NCBI RefSeq assembly: GCF_030646615.1
Contig: NZ_JAUSLG010000011.1
Location: 1 to 64,000, forward strand
Reading direction: 5' to 3'
DNA from: Phenylobacterium sp.
GTDB lineage: Bacteria > Pseudomonadota > Alphaproteobacteria > Caulobacterales > Caulobacteraceae
Length of the DNA stretch: 64,000 nt
In this document: piece by piece, positions 11,994 through 20,395 of the stretch
How positions within the stretch are numbered: position 1 is the stretch's first letter
How the letters are laid out: each line of letters starts with the position of its first letter
Notes under the pieces: model-generated
The model's database searches: none
Seen by the model: only the letters and a program-made list of their open reading frames with translations
What the model was told of the DNA's origin: nothing
Position numbers and translations under genes: made by a program

Positions 11994-12043
11994 TAGAGCG
12001 CGTTCCGATAAGTGGGAACCGGTTATCGGAACGAAACGCGCTC
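11994..12043. repeat. REP-like palindromic element
   Basis: An imperfect inverted repeat. The arm GAGCGCGTTCCGATAA faces TTATCGGAACG and AAACGCGCTC, with one side carrying a 4-base bulge and an 11-base loop GTGGGAACCGG. The layout resembles dispersed intergenic palindromes of alphaproteobacteria. It could form a stem-loop in the purL 5' leader. Confidence 0.65.
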
Positions 12044-12058
12044 AAGACTTGGAGTTTA

Positions 12059-12105
12059 GAGCCTGATTCAACGATCAGACGATTCCGTCTGATCGCATCG
12101 GGCTC
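12059..12105. repeat. Second palindromic element adjacent to the first
   Basis: Inner perfect arms GATCAGAC/GTCTGATC flank a 6-base loop GATTCC. Outer arms GAGCCTGAT/ATCGGGCTC match with one mismatch. It starts 15 bp after the first palindrome and differs in sequence from it, so this is a pair of distinct repeat types. Confidence 0.6.
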
Positions 12106-12230
12106 GGCGAGGTTCGCGCCGCAGGGCGATAGGATGGTGCGAGAGTCCGGATGTCCTCGGTCTTGAGTTGCATTGTCGCGCCTGAATTCCCGCTAGGGGA
12201 GAAGCCTGCTTTCGCTGGGTTTTTGCGCGC

Positions 12231-12258
12231 GTTAACCATTCAGAGACCTATGGTTAAC
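12231..12258. promoter_or_regulatory. Inverted CtrA-type half-sites
   Basis: A perfect inverted repeat GTTAACCAT-N10-ATGGTTAAC. TTAACCAT is the established half-site of the cell-cycle regulator CtrA. The repeat ends 103 bp before the start of the secreted repeat protein at 12362. Binding is inferred from sequence only. Confidence 0.6.
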
Positions 12259-12361
12259 GAAACCTTGTCAGGTGCGACATTCCGTCCTAACAGGAGGCGT
12301 GAGCGTAAGGGGCTGATGGCTCACGCCAGCCCTTTGGTGAAATCAAACCAGGGTAGGTGTC

Positions 12362-12811
12362 ATGCTCAAAATCGCATCCATGGCTGCTGTCACTTTGCTG
12401 GCCTCGGCCGGCGCAGCCAGTGCGCAATACCATCCGACAGCGCCGCAGCCGTCCTACCAGAACTGCCCGCCGCTCCACCCGGGCTATCCCGGGCGCGCCG
12501 ACTGCTACTGCCCCCAGGAGCAGGTCTTCTATTATCCGCCGGCCGGTCCGGGCTGGAATGTCCGCCATGTGGGCGGCCCGGCGGTGCGGGTCTATTCCCA
12601 GCCGGTCTATGTGCCCTCGGGCCGGATCGATATCCAGGGGCCACCCATCTATGTGGAGGCGCCGCCGATCCGCGTCGCCCCGGCGCAGATCTATCTTCAC
12701 GCGCCCGATGTTCGCGTAAAACCCTCGCAGGTCACGGTAGAGCCGCCGCAGGTCCATGTGGCGCCTTGCCCCGATGGCCGCGTCTGTGGCCCGGCCGGCG
12801 CCGGAAGCTGA
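12362..12811 (+). CDS. Secreted proline/valine-rich repeat protein, unknown function
   Basis: A 149-residue protein with a clear signal peptide (cleavage near residue 21, ASA|QYHP). The mature part has an N-terminal tyrosine/proline-rich stretch with four cysteines. It then has degenerate repeats of about 10-14 residues with the pattern PxxVxxPxxxIxV (for example PPIYVEAPPIRVAPAQIYLHA), ending with a Cys pair (CPDGRVC). I do not recognise a domain. It is likely periplasmic or outer-surface. The start is supported by the signal peptide and an upstream GGTAGG. A CtrA-type inverted repeat lies just upstream. Confidence 0.75.
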   Translation: MLKIASMAAVTLLASAGAASAQYHPTAPQPSYQNCPPLHPGYPGRADCYCPQEQVFYYPPAGPGWNVRHVGGPAVRVYSQPVYVPSGRIDIQGPPIYVEAPPIRVAPAQIYLHAPDVRVKPSQVTVEPPQVHVAPCPDGRVCGPAGAGS

Positions 12812-12980
12812 TCTGAAAGCGGGACACTGGAGGCCGAGATTCTGCGGCGACCGGATATGGGTTCGTCTAAGCGCCGACTGCGCAGTACAGCAGAGGGCTA
12901 GCGGCATTTGATATGGCGCATGGCGAAGTGCGTGCCTGAGAGGCAGACATTTCGCGTCTGACGAGGCCTGGAGCGCCATT

Positions 12981-14054
12981 TTGAATCCGCCGCACCCGGA
13001 CGCCCCGTACGATGTCATCGTCATTGGCGGCGGGCAGGCAGGTCTGGCCTTAGGCTACTTCCTGCGCCGCACCGGCTTGCGCTTCGCCATCCTGGACGGC
13101 GAGCCGGGGCCCGGCGGGGCTTGGCGGCATGGCTGGGATTCACTGCGGCTCTTCTCGCCTGCGCAATGGAGTTCGCTCCCAGGCTGGCCGATGCCCTCGG
13201 CAGGCGAGGGCTATCCCAAACGCGATGATGTCGTCGCCTATCTCACCGCCTATGAGGCCCGGTACGATCTGCCGGTCGTTCGCCCGTCCGAGGTCGACTT
13301 CGTCCGCCGAGGATCGGACGGGCTGGTCGTGGAGACCTGCGCCGCCGCTTGGCGAACCCGGGCCGTGGTGAGCGCTACGGGCACATGGCGTTCTCCGTAT
13401 TGGCCGCCCTATCCCAATCAGACGCTGTTTCGCGGCGTGCAGATCCATTCTGCGCAGTACCAACGGCCCGAGCCGTTCGCCGGCCAGCGCGTGCTGGTTG
13501 TTGGCGGCGGCAACAGCGGCGCACAGATTCTGGCCGAGGTGTCGCAAGTCGCCGACACCACCTGGGTGACTCCGGAGCCGCCCACCTTCCTGTCCGACGA
13601 GGTCGATGGGCGCGTGCTTTTCGAACGCGCCACCGCCCGCTGGCAGGCGCAGCAAGGCGTCGGCGGGGATGCGCCGCCGCCGGGTGGGCTTGGCGACGTC
13701 GTGATGGTCGAGCCGGTGAAGGCGGCGCGCGCCCGAGGCGTCCTGAACGCGGTCCGGCCTTTCCGGAGCTTCACCGAAGACGGGGTGGTCTGGGACGATG
13801 GACGCGAGACCAAGGTGGATGCGGTGATCTGGTGCACGGGATTCAGACCTGCGCTGCAGCACCTCACGGCCCTGGACGTCATCGAGGCCTCCGGACGCAT
13901 CGCCGTCGAGGGCACGCGCGCGGTCAAGGAGCCGCGGCTGTGGCTGGTTGGCTACGGCGAGTGGACCGGCTTCGCGTCAGCGACCCTCATCGGCGTGATG
14001 CGCACCGCACGCGACACCGCACGGGAGATCGCGGAAGTGCTGGCGCCCGCTTGA
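12981..14054 (+). CDS. Flavin-containing NAD(P)H monooxygenase (ArsO-like)
   Basis: A 357-residue two-dinucleotide-binding-domain flavoprotein. The FAD site [15 protein letters not shown] is near residue 16 and the NAD(P)H site [12 protein letters not shown] is mid-protein. Between them lies [11 protein letters not shown], matching the FMO fingerprint FxGxxxHxxxY. The sequence around [21 protein letters not shown] resembles ArsO-type enzymes from arsenic clusters, but no ars gene is nearby, so the substrate is open. The start is TTG with GGAG about nine bases upstream, and the N-terminus fits the family. Confidence 0.83.
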   Translation: MNPPHPDAPYDVIVIGGGQAGLALGYFLRRTGLRFAILDGEPGPGGAWRHGWDSLRLFSPAQWSSLPGWPMPSAGEGYPKRDDVVAYLTAYEARYDLPVVRPSEVDFVRRGSDGLVVETCAAAWRTRAVVSATGTWRSPYWPPYPNQTLFRGVQIHSAQYQRPEPFAGQRVLVVGGGNSGAQILAEVSQVADTTWVTPEPPTFLSDEVDGRVLFERATARWQAQQGVGGDAPPPGGLGDVVMVEPVKAARARGVLNAVRPFRSFTEDGVVWDDGRETKVDAVIWCTGFRPALQHLTALDVIEASGRIAVEGTRAVKEPRLWLVGYGEWTGFASATLIGVMRTARDTAREIAEVLAPA

Positions 14055-14125
14055 GGTGATTGTCCTCGGGCCTCCGAGCGCGCGCCGATGGGCCGCGACC
14101 CAAGCGGCGACGTAAAAGGGGCGGC

Positions 14126-14617
14126 CTATTTTTCTGTGGCGCAGAAGGCCCGGATCTCGCGGGCGAGGGGCAGGTCGCCGCCCTCCAGGGCGGTGCGGAC
14201 GGCGGCGTCGCACTGGTCCTGGGCGGCCAGGGTGGTGACCTCCAGCCTCAGGGCGGCCCTGGCGTCGGCGGCGTCCTGCAGGGCCCTGGCCTCCCGGCGA
14301 TCGCCAGGCGTGCAAAGCGACATCCAGGAGGCCTCGGCGCAGCGGCGGATCAGGCGCGCCTGACGGATGGCTTCGGCGCCCGAAGGCTCGCCGACGGGTC
14401 CCGTAGCGGCGATGTTCGCAGGATCGGCTGGGGGCAGCAAAGGCGCGCTCTGCGGCGGCGAGGCGGCGGCCGCGTCTTGATCTGTCATCGGGCGGTAGAT
14501 GGTGTCGGGGACCCGGTAGCGGCAGACCCAACCCTCGGCCTCCAGCACACAGGACTGCAGGGTGGCCTGGCTTTCCTGGCCGAGCAGCAACAGACCAAAG
14601 GCCAGAGCCGAAAGCAC
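14126..14617 (-). CDS. Hypothetical secreted protein
   Basis: A 163-residue protein I do not recognise. The proposed GTG at 14617 follows AGAGGTG and gives a short signal peptide (LSALAFGLLLLGQESQA). The mature part has a Cys-containing segment (CVLEAEGWVCRYRVPDTIYRP), a Pro/Ala-rich linker, and an alpha-helical Ala/Arg-rich C-terminal half with further cysteines. It lies downstream of the dehydrogenase gene on the same strand. The start codon is uncertain, since the frame remains open upstream. Confidence 0.6.
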   Translation of the reverse strand: MLSALAFGLLLLGQESQATLQSCVLEAEGWVCRYRVPDTIYRPMTDQDAAAASPPQSAPLLPPADPANIAATGPVGEPSGAEAIRQARLIRRCAEASWMSLCTPGDRREARALQDAADARAALRLEVTTLAAQDQCDAAVRTALEGGDLPLAREIRAFCATEK

Positions 14618-14700
14618 CCGATCAGCACCTCTATTCGGAAGGGCGGAGGCCGACGATAACACGTCGACCTCCAGCGCCAAGCCCGTCAGGACCTCTGGCT

Positions 14701-15837
14701 TCAACCCTTGGCGGGGTTGACCAGGTACTTCTCGCCCGTCGCCTTGCGGGTATAGGCGGCGATGACCTCGGGCTGCATGACCTCGGCCAGAGAGATTTCG
14801 GCCGTGTAGTGGCTGGCGAAGGTGGTCTTCAGCTCGGCCATCACCCGTTCGCGGAGTTTCTGGGCGTCGGCCGCCCCGATCTTCTGCAGGAAGTAGGTCA
14901 GCAGCCAGCCGCCGACGCCCCAGGCCATGCCGATGCTGCGGTCGATCTCGGTGCGGCGCAGTTCCAGGCCGCCATAGATATAGACCTGCTTGTGCACCGG
15001 CGAGCCGTAGCGGCTGTAGACCTCGGCCTTGCGGTTGAGCGCGGTCTCCATGGCCACCAGGATCTTGTTGGCCAGATCGCCGCCGCCGATAGCGTCGAAG
15101 GCGAGCGTCGCGCCGGTCTCTTCCATGGCGTCGGTCAGGTCGGCCATGAATGTTTCCGACGTGTTGTCGAGGACGTACTTCGCGCCGATGTCGCGCAGAA
15201 TCTTCGCCTGAGCGTCGCTGCGCACGATGTTCACCAGCGGGACGCCGTCCTGGAGGCAGATCTTGTTCAGCATCTGGCCGAGGTTGGAGGCCGCCGCGGT
15301 ATGGACCAGGGCGGTATGGCCTTCGCGGCGCATGACCTCGACCATGCTGAGCGCGGTGAGCGGGTTGACGAAGCACGAGGCGCCGTCGGCGGCCGTGGCG
15401 CCCTCCGGCAGCACCATCACCTCGGCGGCGCCCACCAGACGGTGTTCGGCGTACATGGCGCCGCCCAGCATCGCGACGGTCTTGCCCAGATAGGCCTCGG
15501 CGCCTTCGCCGGCCTTGATCACCAGGCCCGCTCCCTCATTGCCCACGGCCAGGGATTGGTCCAGGCGCGGATGAAGGGCGCCCATCCGTTGCGGCGGCAC
15601 CTTGGCGGTGAGGGTGGCGTCGGCGCCTTCGCCGCTGGCCCTGAGTGTGGCCATGTCGGCAGGGCCGAGCAGCAGGCCGAGATCCGAGGGGTTGATCGGC
15701 GAGGCCTGTACCTGGACGAGCAACTGACCCGGGCCGGGCTCAGGCGTCGGCACGCGCGCCAACGACAGTCGAAGCTCTCCGTCGGAGGTGATCAGTGACC
15801 GCAGTTCCAGGCCGGTGGTCTTCACAGCGTCGCTCAT
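14701..15837 (-). CDS. Zinc-binding-type/quinone oxidoreductase (MDR family)
   Basis: A 378-residue medium-chain dehydrogenase/reductase. The N-terminal GroES-like domain shows PTPEPGPGQLLVQVQASPINPSD and NEGAGLVIKAGEG. The nucleotide-binding domain carries ALVHTAAASNLGQML in place of the classical GxGxxG, as in NADPH-quinone-reductase relatives. No zinc-ligand cysteines are apparent, so it is probably a zinc-independent enoyl or quinone reductase. ATG at 15837 follows GGGAG. A longer frame upstream lacks homology. The substrate is unknown. Confidence 0.85.
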   Translation of the reverse strand: MSDAVKTTGLELRSLITSDGELRLSLARVPTPEPGPGQLLVQVQASPINPSDLGLLLGPADMATLRASGEGADATLTAKVPPQRMGALHPRLDQSLAVGNEGAGLVIKAGEGAEAYLGKTVAMLGGAMYAEHRLVGAAEVMVLPEGATAADGASCFVNPLTALSMVEVMRREGHTALVHTAAASNLGQMLNKICLQDGVPLVNIVRSDAQAKILRDIGAKYVLDNTSETFMADLTDAMEETGATLAFDAIGGGDLANKILVAMETALNRKAEVYSRYGSPVHKQVYIYGGLELRRTEIDRSIGMAWGVGGWLLTYFLQKIGAADAQKLRERVMAELKTTFASHYTAEISLAEVMQPEVIAAYTRKATGEKYLVNPAKG

Positions 15838-15910
15838 GGGCGGCTCCCTTGTTTCGTTGGCGGGGAAACTGGGGCGCCGTGGCGCGGGCCACAAGGCCGC
15901 GTCATGGAAA

Positions 15911-16162
15911 TCAGCCCTGACCGTCATCCCGGAAATAGGGCTCGACCTCGCCCTGCAGCTTCACCGTCACCGGATTGCCCTTGCGATCCAGGGTCTTGCC
16001 CACGGCTAGGCGGACCCAGCCCTCGCTGACGCAGTACTCGTCGACATTGTTCTTTTCGACCCCCTTGAAGCGCACGCCCACGCCGCGGGCCAGGGCCGCC
16101 TCGTCGTAGTGGGGGCTGTCGGGATTGGTGGCCAGGCGATCGGGGGGCGTGTCGGCGGTCAT
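15911..16162 (-). CDS. DUF3297 family small protein
   Basis: An 83-residue protein with the DUF3297 core VGVRFKGVEKNNVDEYCVSEGWVRLAVGKTLDRKGNPVTVKL, ending in EVEPYFRDD. The family is conserved in Proteobacteria with unknown function. ATG at 16162 is preceded by CTGGAG. A second ATG at 16192 is possible but has a weaker site. It lies 74 bp upstream of the dehydrogenase on the same strand, with which it may be co-transcribed. Confidence 0.85.
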   Translation of the reverse strand: MTADTPPDRLATNPDSPHYDEAALARGVGVRFKGVEKNNVDEYCVSEGWVRLAVGKTLDRKGNPVTVKLQGEVEPYFRDDGQG

Positions 16163-16236
16163 GGTCGGGCTCCAGAGGTCGGAGCGGTTCATAGGCCGAA
16201 CGCCGCGGCGCGCCAACCGCTGCGTCACGGGCGCCC

Positions 16237-16590
16237 TCAAGCCCCGATAAAGGTCACCAGGGCCCAGGCGGCGATCAGCAGAGGGGCGAAATAGGCGCTC
16301 ACCGCGGCGATACGGGCGGCGGTTCTGGGGCGGTAGGCCAGCAGCAGGGTCAGCGCCAGGGCGGCCAGCATGATGAGGCCGCTCCAGAGCACCGAACCGA
16401 AGCGCCAGCCTTCGGCGACGACTGCGCAGGCGAAGGCCGCGCCAAGGCCCGCGGCGCCGCCGGCCTTGGCCAGGGTCTGTTCGCGGGGGACCAGGCGACG
16501 GCCCACGGTCTCGACCTGATGCTTGGTCATCGACAGGCACAGGGCGGCGAACCCGGCATAGGCCATGAGGAAGGCGGCCGTCAGGATCAT
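16237..16590 (-). CDS. DUF3325 membrane protein of the iron-uptake module
   Basis: A 117-residue protein with about four transmembrane helices, matching DUF3325 (start MILTAAFLMAYAGFAALCLSM, then KHQVETVGRRLVP). Its ATG overlaps the TGA of the PepSY gene by four bases (ATGA), so it is translationally coupled. DUF3325, PepSY and DUF3649 genes recur together beside siderophore receptors in Proteobacteria. An accessory role in periplasmic or inner-membrane iron reduction is inferred from that linkage. Confidence 0.8.
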   Translation of the reverse strand: MILTAAFLMAYAGFAALCLSMTKHQVETVGRRLVPREQTLAKAGGAAGLGAAFACAVVAEGWRFGSVLWSGLIMLAALALTLLLAYRPRTAARIAAVSAYFAPLLIAAWALVTFIGA

Positions 16591-18167
16591 GCGGGCGCCT
16601 CCTCGGTCCGGGTCCGCCGGCGGGGCTTGGGCGCCGAACGATAGGCGCCGGCCTTGAGGGCGCAGAAGGCCAGGGCCGCGCCCAGGGCCAGCAGGGTGAG
16701 GTCGAAGGCGACCATGGCCCAGTCGCCGGTCAGCAGGGCGCTGACCAGGTTGCGTGAAGTGGTCGCGGCGCTGACCAGGGGCAGGGCGGCCACCAGGAAT
16801 GCGGCGGCCGACAGGGTCTCGACCCAGGCCCGCCTGGGCGGCCGCGCGCAGGCCCAGGCGATCATTCCGCTCCAGGCGATGAAGAAGCTGTGGACCTCCC
16901 ACTCTGCGCGGCCGGCCATGCCGACGGGCAGCAGGCGGTTGGCCCACAGCATGGCGGCCATGCCGGCCGGGACGCCGGCTATGGTCCCGATGTTGAGCCG
17001 CTCCACGAGGCGGAAACCGAAATGGGGTCGATCCGGATCGGGCAGCTGGGCGCGGCGCTTGACCGTCCAGAGGACGAGCCCTGTGGCGACCATGGCGCAG
17101 CCGGCCAGGCTGCACAGGAAATAGACCCAGCGCAGGATCGGATCGGCGAACCGGCCCATGTGCAGGCCGTACATGACGCGGTTGGTGAGGACCGCTGGGC
17201 CCGGTTCTGGGGTCGCCGAGATCAGCTGGCCAGTGACCCCATTGAAGGCCAGGGTTCCGCCGGCATAGGCCAGCTGGTCGCCGGAATGGCGGGTGACCTC
17301 GATGACGGCCGAGGCGTCCCCGGGGTTGCTGACATTGACGATCCAGGGCCGCCCGCCGCCCCATTGCTCAGACGCGGTCTCCAGCACGCCGGGCAGGTTG
17401 GCCAGGGGGGCGGCCACGCCGCTGCGTTCGACCTCTTCGGCCCTCGGGAACATGGCTTCGAAATAGGTCTCCGGCGCCTTGTAGTTCGCCGTGACCCCCC
17501 AGGGCATGTAGAGGCCCATCAGGGTGACCAGGCCGGTATAGGTGATCATCAGGTGGAAGGGCAGGGCGAGGACGGCGGTCAGGTTGTGGGCGTCCAGCCA
17601 GGACCGCTGGGCGGCCTTGCGCGGCCGGAAGGTGAAGAAGTCCTTGAAGATCCGCTTGTGGGTGACCACCCCAGACAGGATCGCCACCAGCATGAACATG
17701 GCGCACAGGCCCGCCACCCAACGTCCCTGCAGCACGGGCAGATAGTGCATCTGGAAATGCACCCGATAGAAGAACTCGCCGCCACGGGTGTCGCGGGGGC
17801 TCACCGGTTCGCCGGTCGCCGCGTCAAGGACGGCCCGGTTGTCGCCTCGGCCGCGTCGCCGCGGCGCCTCTTCGCCTGGCGTCGGCGCTGGTCGCCAGAA
17901 GAGGCGCGCTGTGGCCTGGCGCTCGTCAGGCAGGGTGATCGACCAGCTCTCTGCGTCAGGCGCGGTCTTGGTCAGATAGGCGACGGCGCCTTGGGCCGCC
18001 TGGGCGTAGCTGGCCGGGCGGCCGGTCTCCGGCTCCATCCACCGGGTGATCTCGGGGCGGAAATAGCTGGCCGTGCCGGTCAGGAACATTGCGAACAGCA
18101 CCCAGCCGAACACCAGACCCGACCAGGTGTGGAGCCAGGCCATCGATTGGCGGAACGATCCCTTCAC
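16587..18167 (-). CDS. PepSY-associated TM protein (putative ferric/siderophore reductase)
   Basis: A 526-residue inner-membrane protein of the PepSY_TM family, related to the FpvG type. These proteins reduce ferric siderophores in the periplasm, with haem bound by membrane histidines. Visible features are the first helix WLHTWSGLVFGWVLFAMFLTGTASY, histidines in FYRVHFQMHYLPVL and WLDAHNLTAVLALPFHLMITYTG, periplasmic PepSY segments, and a C-terminal multi-helix domain. GTG at 18167 is chosen because it overlaps the DUF3649 stop (GTGA) and has GGAG upstream. It is the middle gene of a three-gene coupled operon. Confidence 0.85.
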   Translation of the reverse strand: MKGSFRQSMAWLHTWSGLVFGWVLFAMFLTGTASYFRPEITRWMEPETGRPASYAQAAQGAVAYLTKTAPDAESWSITLPDERQATARLFWRPAPTPGEEAPRRRGRGDNRAVLDAATGEPVSPRDTRGGEFFYRVHFQMHYLPVLQGRWVAGLCAMFMLVAILSGVVTHKRIFKDFFTFRPRKAAQRSWLDAHNLTAVLALPFHLMITYTGLVTLMGLYMPWGVTANYKAPETYFEAMFPRAEEVERSGVAAPLANLPGVLETASEQWGGGRPWIVNVSNPGDASAVIEVTRHSGDQLAYAGGTLAFNGVTGQLISATPEPGPAVLTNRVMYGLHMGRFADPILRWVYFLCSLAGCAMVATGLVLWTVKRRAQLPDPDRPHFGFRLVERLNIGTIAGVPAGMAAMLWANRLLPVGMAGRAEWEVHSFFIAWSGMIAWACARPPRRAWVETLSAAAFLVAALPLVSAATTSRNLVSALLTGDWAMVAFDLTLLALGAALAFCALKAGAYRSAPKPRRRTRTEEAPA

Positions 18168-18475
18168 AGGCGCGGCTCCATCAGCAGGGACAGCCAGATC
18201 AGCACCGCCAGACCCGAAGCAACCAGGCAGCCAAAGGCCCAGACCCGCCAGGCTTCGCGGGCGGCGAAGGCCCACATGGCGACGGCGGCGAAGATGGCGA
18301 AGGAGGCCAGGCTGCCGATCATGGTCGCCTCGAGCCGCGGCGCCGGCAGCCAGCGCGCCAGGGCGGCCGCGGCCAGGGCGGCGACCAGATAGCCCAGGCC
18401 GATGGCCGCCACGGCCCGGGCGGCCACGTCGGCGCATCTCTGCCACAGGGGCGCGCGCACAACCCTGCCGCTCAC
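18164..18475 (-). CDS. DUF3649 membrane protein of the iron-uptake module
   Basis: A 103-residue protein with three transmembrane helices resembling DUF3649 (DVAARAVAAIGLGYLVAALAAAALARWLP, and MWAFAAREAWRVWAFGC near the C-terminus). GTG at 18475 has an excellent GGGAGG eight bases upstream. A TTG at 18508 in the same frame is less likely. It is the first gene of the operon with the PepSY reductase and DUF3325, and faces the truncated haemoglobin gene across a 198-bp region with two GCRAACGAT direct repeats. Confidence 0.75.
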   Translation of the reverse strand: MSGRVVRAPLWQRCADVAARAVAAIGLGYLVAALAAAALARWLPAPRLEATMIGSLASFAIFAAVAMWAFAAREAWRVWAFGCLVASGLAVLIWLSLLMEPRL

Positions 18476-18595
18476 GATCGGACCTCCCGACGCGGGGGGA
18501 CGAGCCAAGGGGCGAAAGGCCAGGCGCAGGACAAGATCAGCCTCCAGGACGGTGCGGGCAAGCGTGCGCCCTTCCTAACCGCATCTGGCCTAGTT

Positions 18596-18621
18596 GCAAA
18601 CGATTCCTAATAGCGAACGAT
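18596..18621. promoter_or_regulatory. Direct repeats GCRAACGAT in the iron-operon/haemoglobin promoter region
   Basis: GCAAACGAT (18596-18604) is repeated as GCGAACGAT (18613-18621) with 17-bp periodicity, in the AT-richer part of the divergent promoter. The spacing suits a protein that binds one DNA face. Its identity is unknown, and Fur or an Fe-responsive regulator is a guess from context. Confidence 0.35.
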
Positions 18622-18673
18622 AAGTATCGCTCCGGAGTGGCGCGCCCTCATTCCCATGCGGCAGGATGGCGCC

Positions 18674-19210
18674 ATGCGAGACATCACCCCCGAAGAGCGC
18701 GCCGCCGCCGCCGCCCGCCGTCTGGCCCTGGCGCCTGGGCGGGCGGCCGGCGTCACCGAGGCGGTCATCCAGGCTCAGGTCCACGCCTTCTACGGCAAGG
18801 TGCGGGCCGACCCCATGCTGGGGCCGATCTTCGAGGCCAAGATCGCCGACTGGGGCGGGCACCTGGAGAAGCTCTGCGACTTCTGGTCCTCGGTCACCCT
18901 GGCGACCGGCCGGTTCAGGGGCGCGCCCATGCCGGCCCACATGCGCCTGACCAGCGTCGGGGGCGAGCACTTCGCCCACTGGCTGGCCATATGGCGCACG
19001 ACGGCGGCGGAGACCTGCGAACCGCCTGCGGCCGAGCTGTTCATCGCCCGGGCCGAGATGATCGCCCGGAGCCTGCAGATGGGTATGGCCGTAGCCCGGG
19101 GCGAGCTGCCGCCGGTGCGCTCAGCGCCGGTCGCCCAGGCCGATGAGCAGCGCGGCCGGCAGGATCAGGACTCCCGCCAGGACAAAGGGCGCCCAGGTCC
19201 CCACACCTGA
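18674..19210 (+). CDS. Group III truncated haemoglobin
   Basis: A 178-residue protein whose first about 150 residues form a 2-on-2 globin of group III. The helix around AFYGKVRADPMLGPIFEAKI is typical. WGGHLEKLCDFWSSVTLATGRF is the hallmark E/F region, and GEHFAHWLAIW carries the probable proximal His. Such globins are linked to NO/O2 chemistry. ATG at 18674 follows GCAGGA; an ATG at 18656 is also possible. The last about 30 residues are polar and antisense to the MFS gene (90-bp convergent overlap). Confidence 0.85.
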   Translation: MRDITPEERAAAAARRLALAPGRAAGVTEAVIQAQVHAFYGKVRADPMLGPIFEAKIADWGGHLEKLCDFWSSVTLATGRFRGAPMPAHMRLTSVGGEHFAHWLAIWRTTAAETCEPPAAELFIARAEMIARSLQMGMAVARGELPPVRSAPVAQADEQRGRQDQDSRQDKGRPGPHT

Positions 19211-20329
19211 GAAAAGGAAGCCCGCCATCACCGGGCCGAGCACGCGGGCTGCGGCGCTGGACGCATTGTTGGCCCCCAGCGTCTCGCCCTGGCGTCCGGC
19301 CGGCGCAGCCCTGGAGATCAGCGACGACGTGGCCGGCTGGCTGGTGGTGTGGCCGATCACCAGGATGATCATCAGGATGATGGCCACGGTGACCGGCGGC
19401 CCAAGCGCCTCCAGGAACAGGAAGACAGCTGTGACCGTCAGGCCGATCAGCACGGTGGGCCGCTCGCCGATCCGCTTGACCGCCCAGCCGGCCAGCAGGC
19501 CCTGGCTGGTGGCTGCGGCGACGCCGGTCAGGGCCATGACGAAGCCGATCATCTTCGGGTCCCAGCCGTATTCCGCAGCTCCCCAGAGGCCGAAGATGGA
19601 CCACATGGCCGAGAAGCCGGCGAAGGAGAGGAAGGTGCCGCCCATCAATCGCCGCAGGACCGGGTCGGCCAGGGTGCTGGCCAGGGCCTGAAGCGGGCCG
19701 GGACGCTGGACGCCTGCTGCTGCGCGGCTGCGGCTCTCGCGCACGAAGACGGCTGCGCCCACCGCGCCGGCGACACAGAGGGCGGCGGCGGTGAGCAGGG
19801 GAGGCTGGAAGCCTGCCGCGCCGAGTTCCGGGCGGGCCAGCAATCCGCCGAGCAGAGGGCCCACCACAAAGCCGATGCCGAAGGCCGAGCCGATCAGGCC
19901 CAGGCGCCCGGCCAGCTTCTCCGGCGGCGTCACGTCGACGATATAGCCCTGGATGGTCGAGATGTTGCCGCTGAAGACGCCGGCCACAGCGCGGGCGGCG
20001 ACGGCGAACCAGATATTGGGGGCGTAGGCCAGGGCCACATAGCCCAGGGCCGCCATCAGGATGGTGCCCAGGATCACCGGTTTGCGGCCGATGCGGTCCG
20101 ACAGCCGACCCCAGATCAGCTCGCCGAAGAACTGGCCTGCGGCGAACACCGCGAACATCAGGGTGACCTGCCAGGCCGTGGCGGAGAACACTACGGCGTA
20201 GAAGGGCAGGAGCGGGATCACCACCCCAAAGCCGATCAGGCTCAGGAACACCACCCCCATCAGGACCGGGACGGCCAGAGGACTGGGGGGCGGCAGGGCG
20301 GACTGGACCGAAGACATGGGCCTGCGCAT
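19121..20329 (-). CDS. MFS multidrug/tetracycline-type efflux transporter
   Basis: A 402-residue 12-helix major-facilitator protein of the DHA1/TCR group. The A-motif GRLSDRIGRKPVIL sits between helices 2 and 3, and RAVAGVFSGNISTIQGYIVDVTPPEKLAG is the conserved helix 4-5 region. A drug or metabolite proton antiport role is inferred, with no specific substrate. It begins 67 bp after the end of purQ on the same strand and may be read through from the purine operon. ATG 12 bp further in (20317) is an alternative start. Confidence 0.88.
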   Translation of the reverse strand: MRRPMSSVQSALPPPSPLAVPVLMGVVFLSLIGFGVVIPLLPFYAVVFSATAWQVTLMFAVFAAGQFFGELIWGRLSDRIGRKPVILGTILMAALGYVALAYAPNIWFAVAARAVAGVFSGNISTIQGYIVDVTPPEKLAGRLGLIGSAFGIGFVVGPLLGGLLARPELGAAGFQPPLLTAAALCVAGAVGAAVFVRESRSRAAAGVQRPGPLQALASTLADPVLRRLMGGTFLSFAGFSAMWSIFGLWGAAEYGWDPKMIGFVMALTGVAAATSQGLLAGWAVKRIGERPTVLIGLTVTAVFLFLEALGPPVTVAIILMIILVIGHTTSQPATSSLISRAAPAGRQGETLGANNASSAAARVLGPVMAGFLFSGVGTWAPFVLAGVLILPAALLIGLGDRR

Positions 20330-20395
20330 AGCCCGCCTGGGCCGATCAAGCCATGCTAATGCGCCGTTATACGTCGCGAAGTTTTTGCGGCGGCC

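Larger units (their letters stand above)
11984..12361. other. Intergenic region between divergent purL and secreted-protein gene
   Basis: This 378-bp gap holds two REP-like palindromes (11994-12043 and 12059-12105) next to purL, and a CtrA-type inverted repeat (12231-12258) next to the downstream plus-strand gene. No small gene is supported. Confidence 0.7.
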
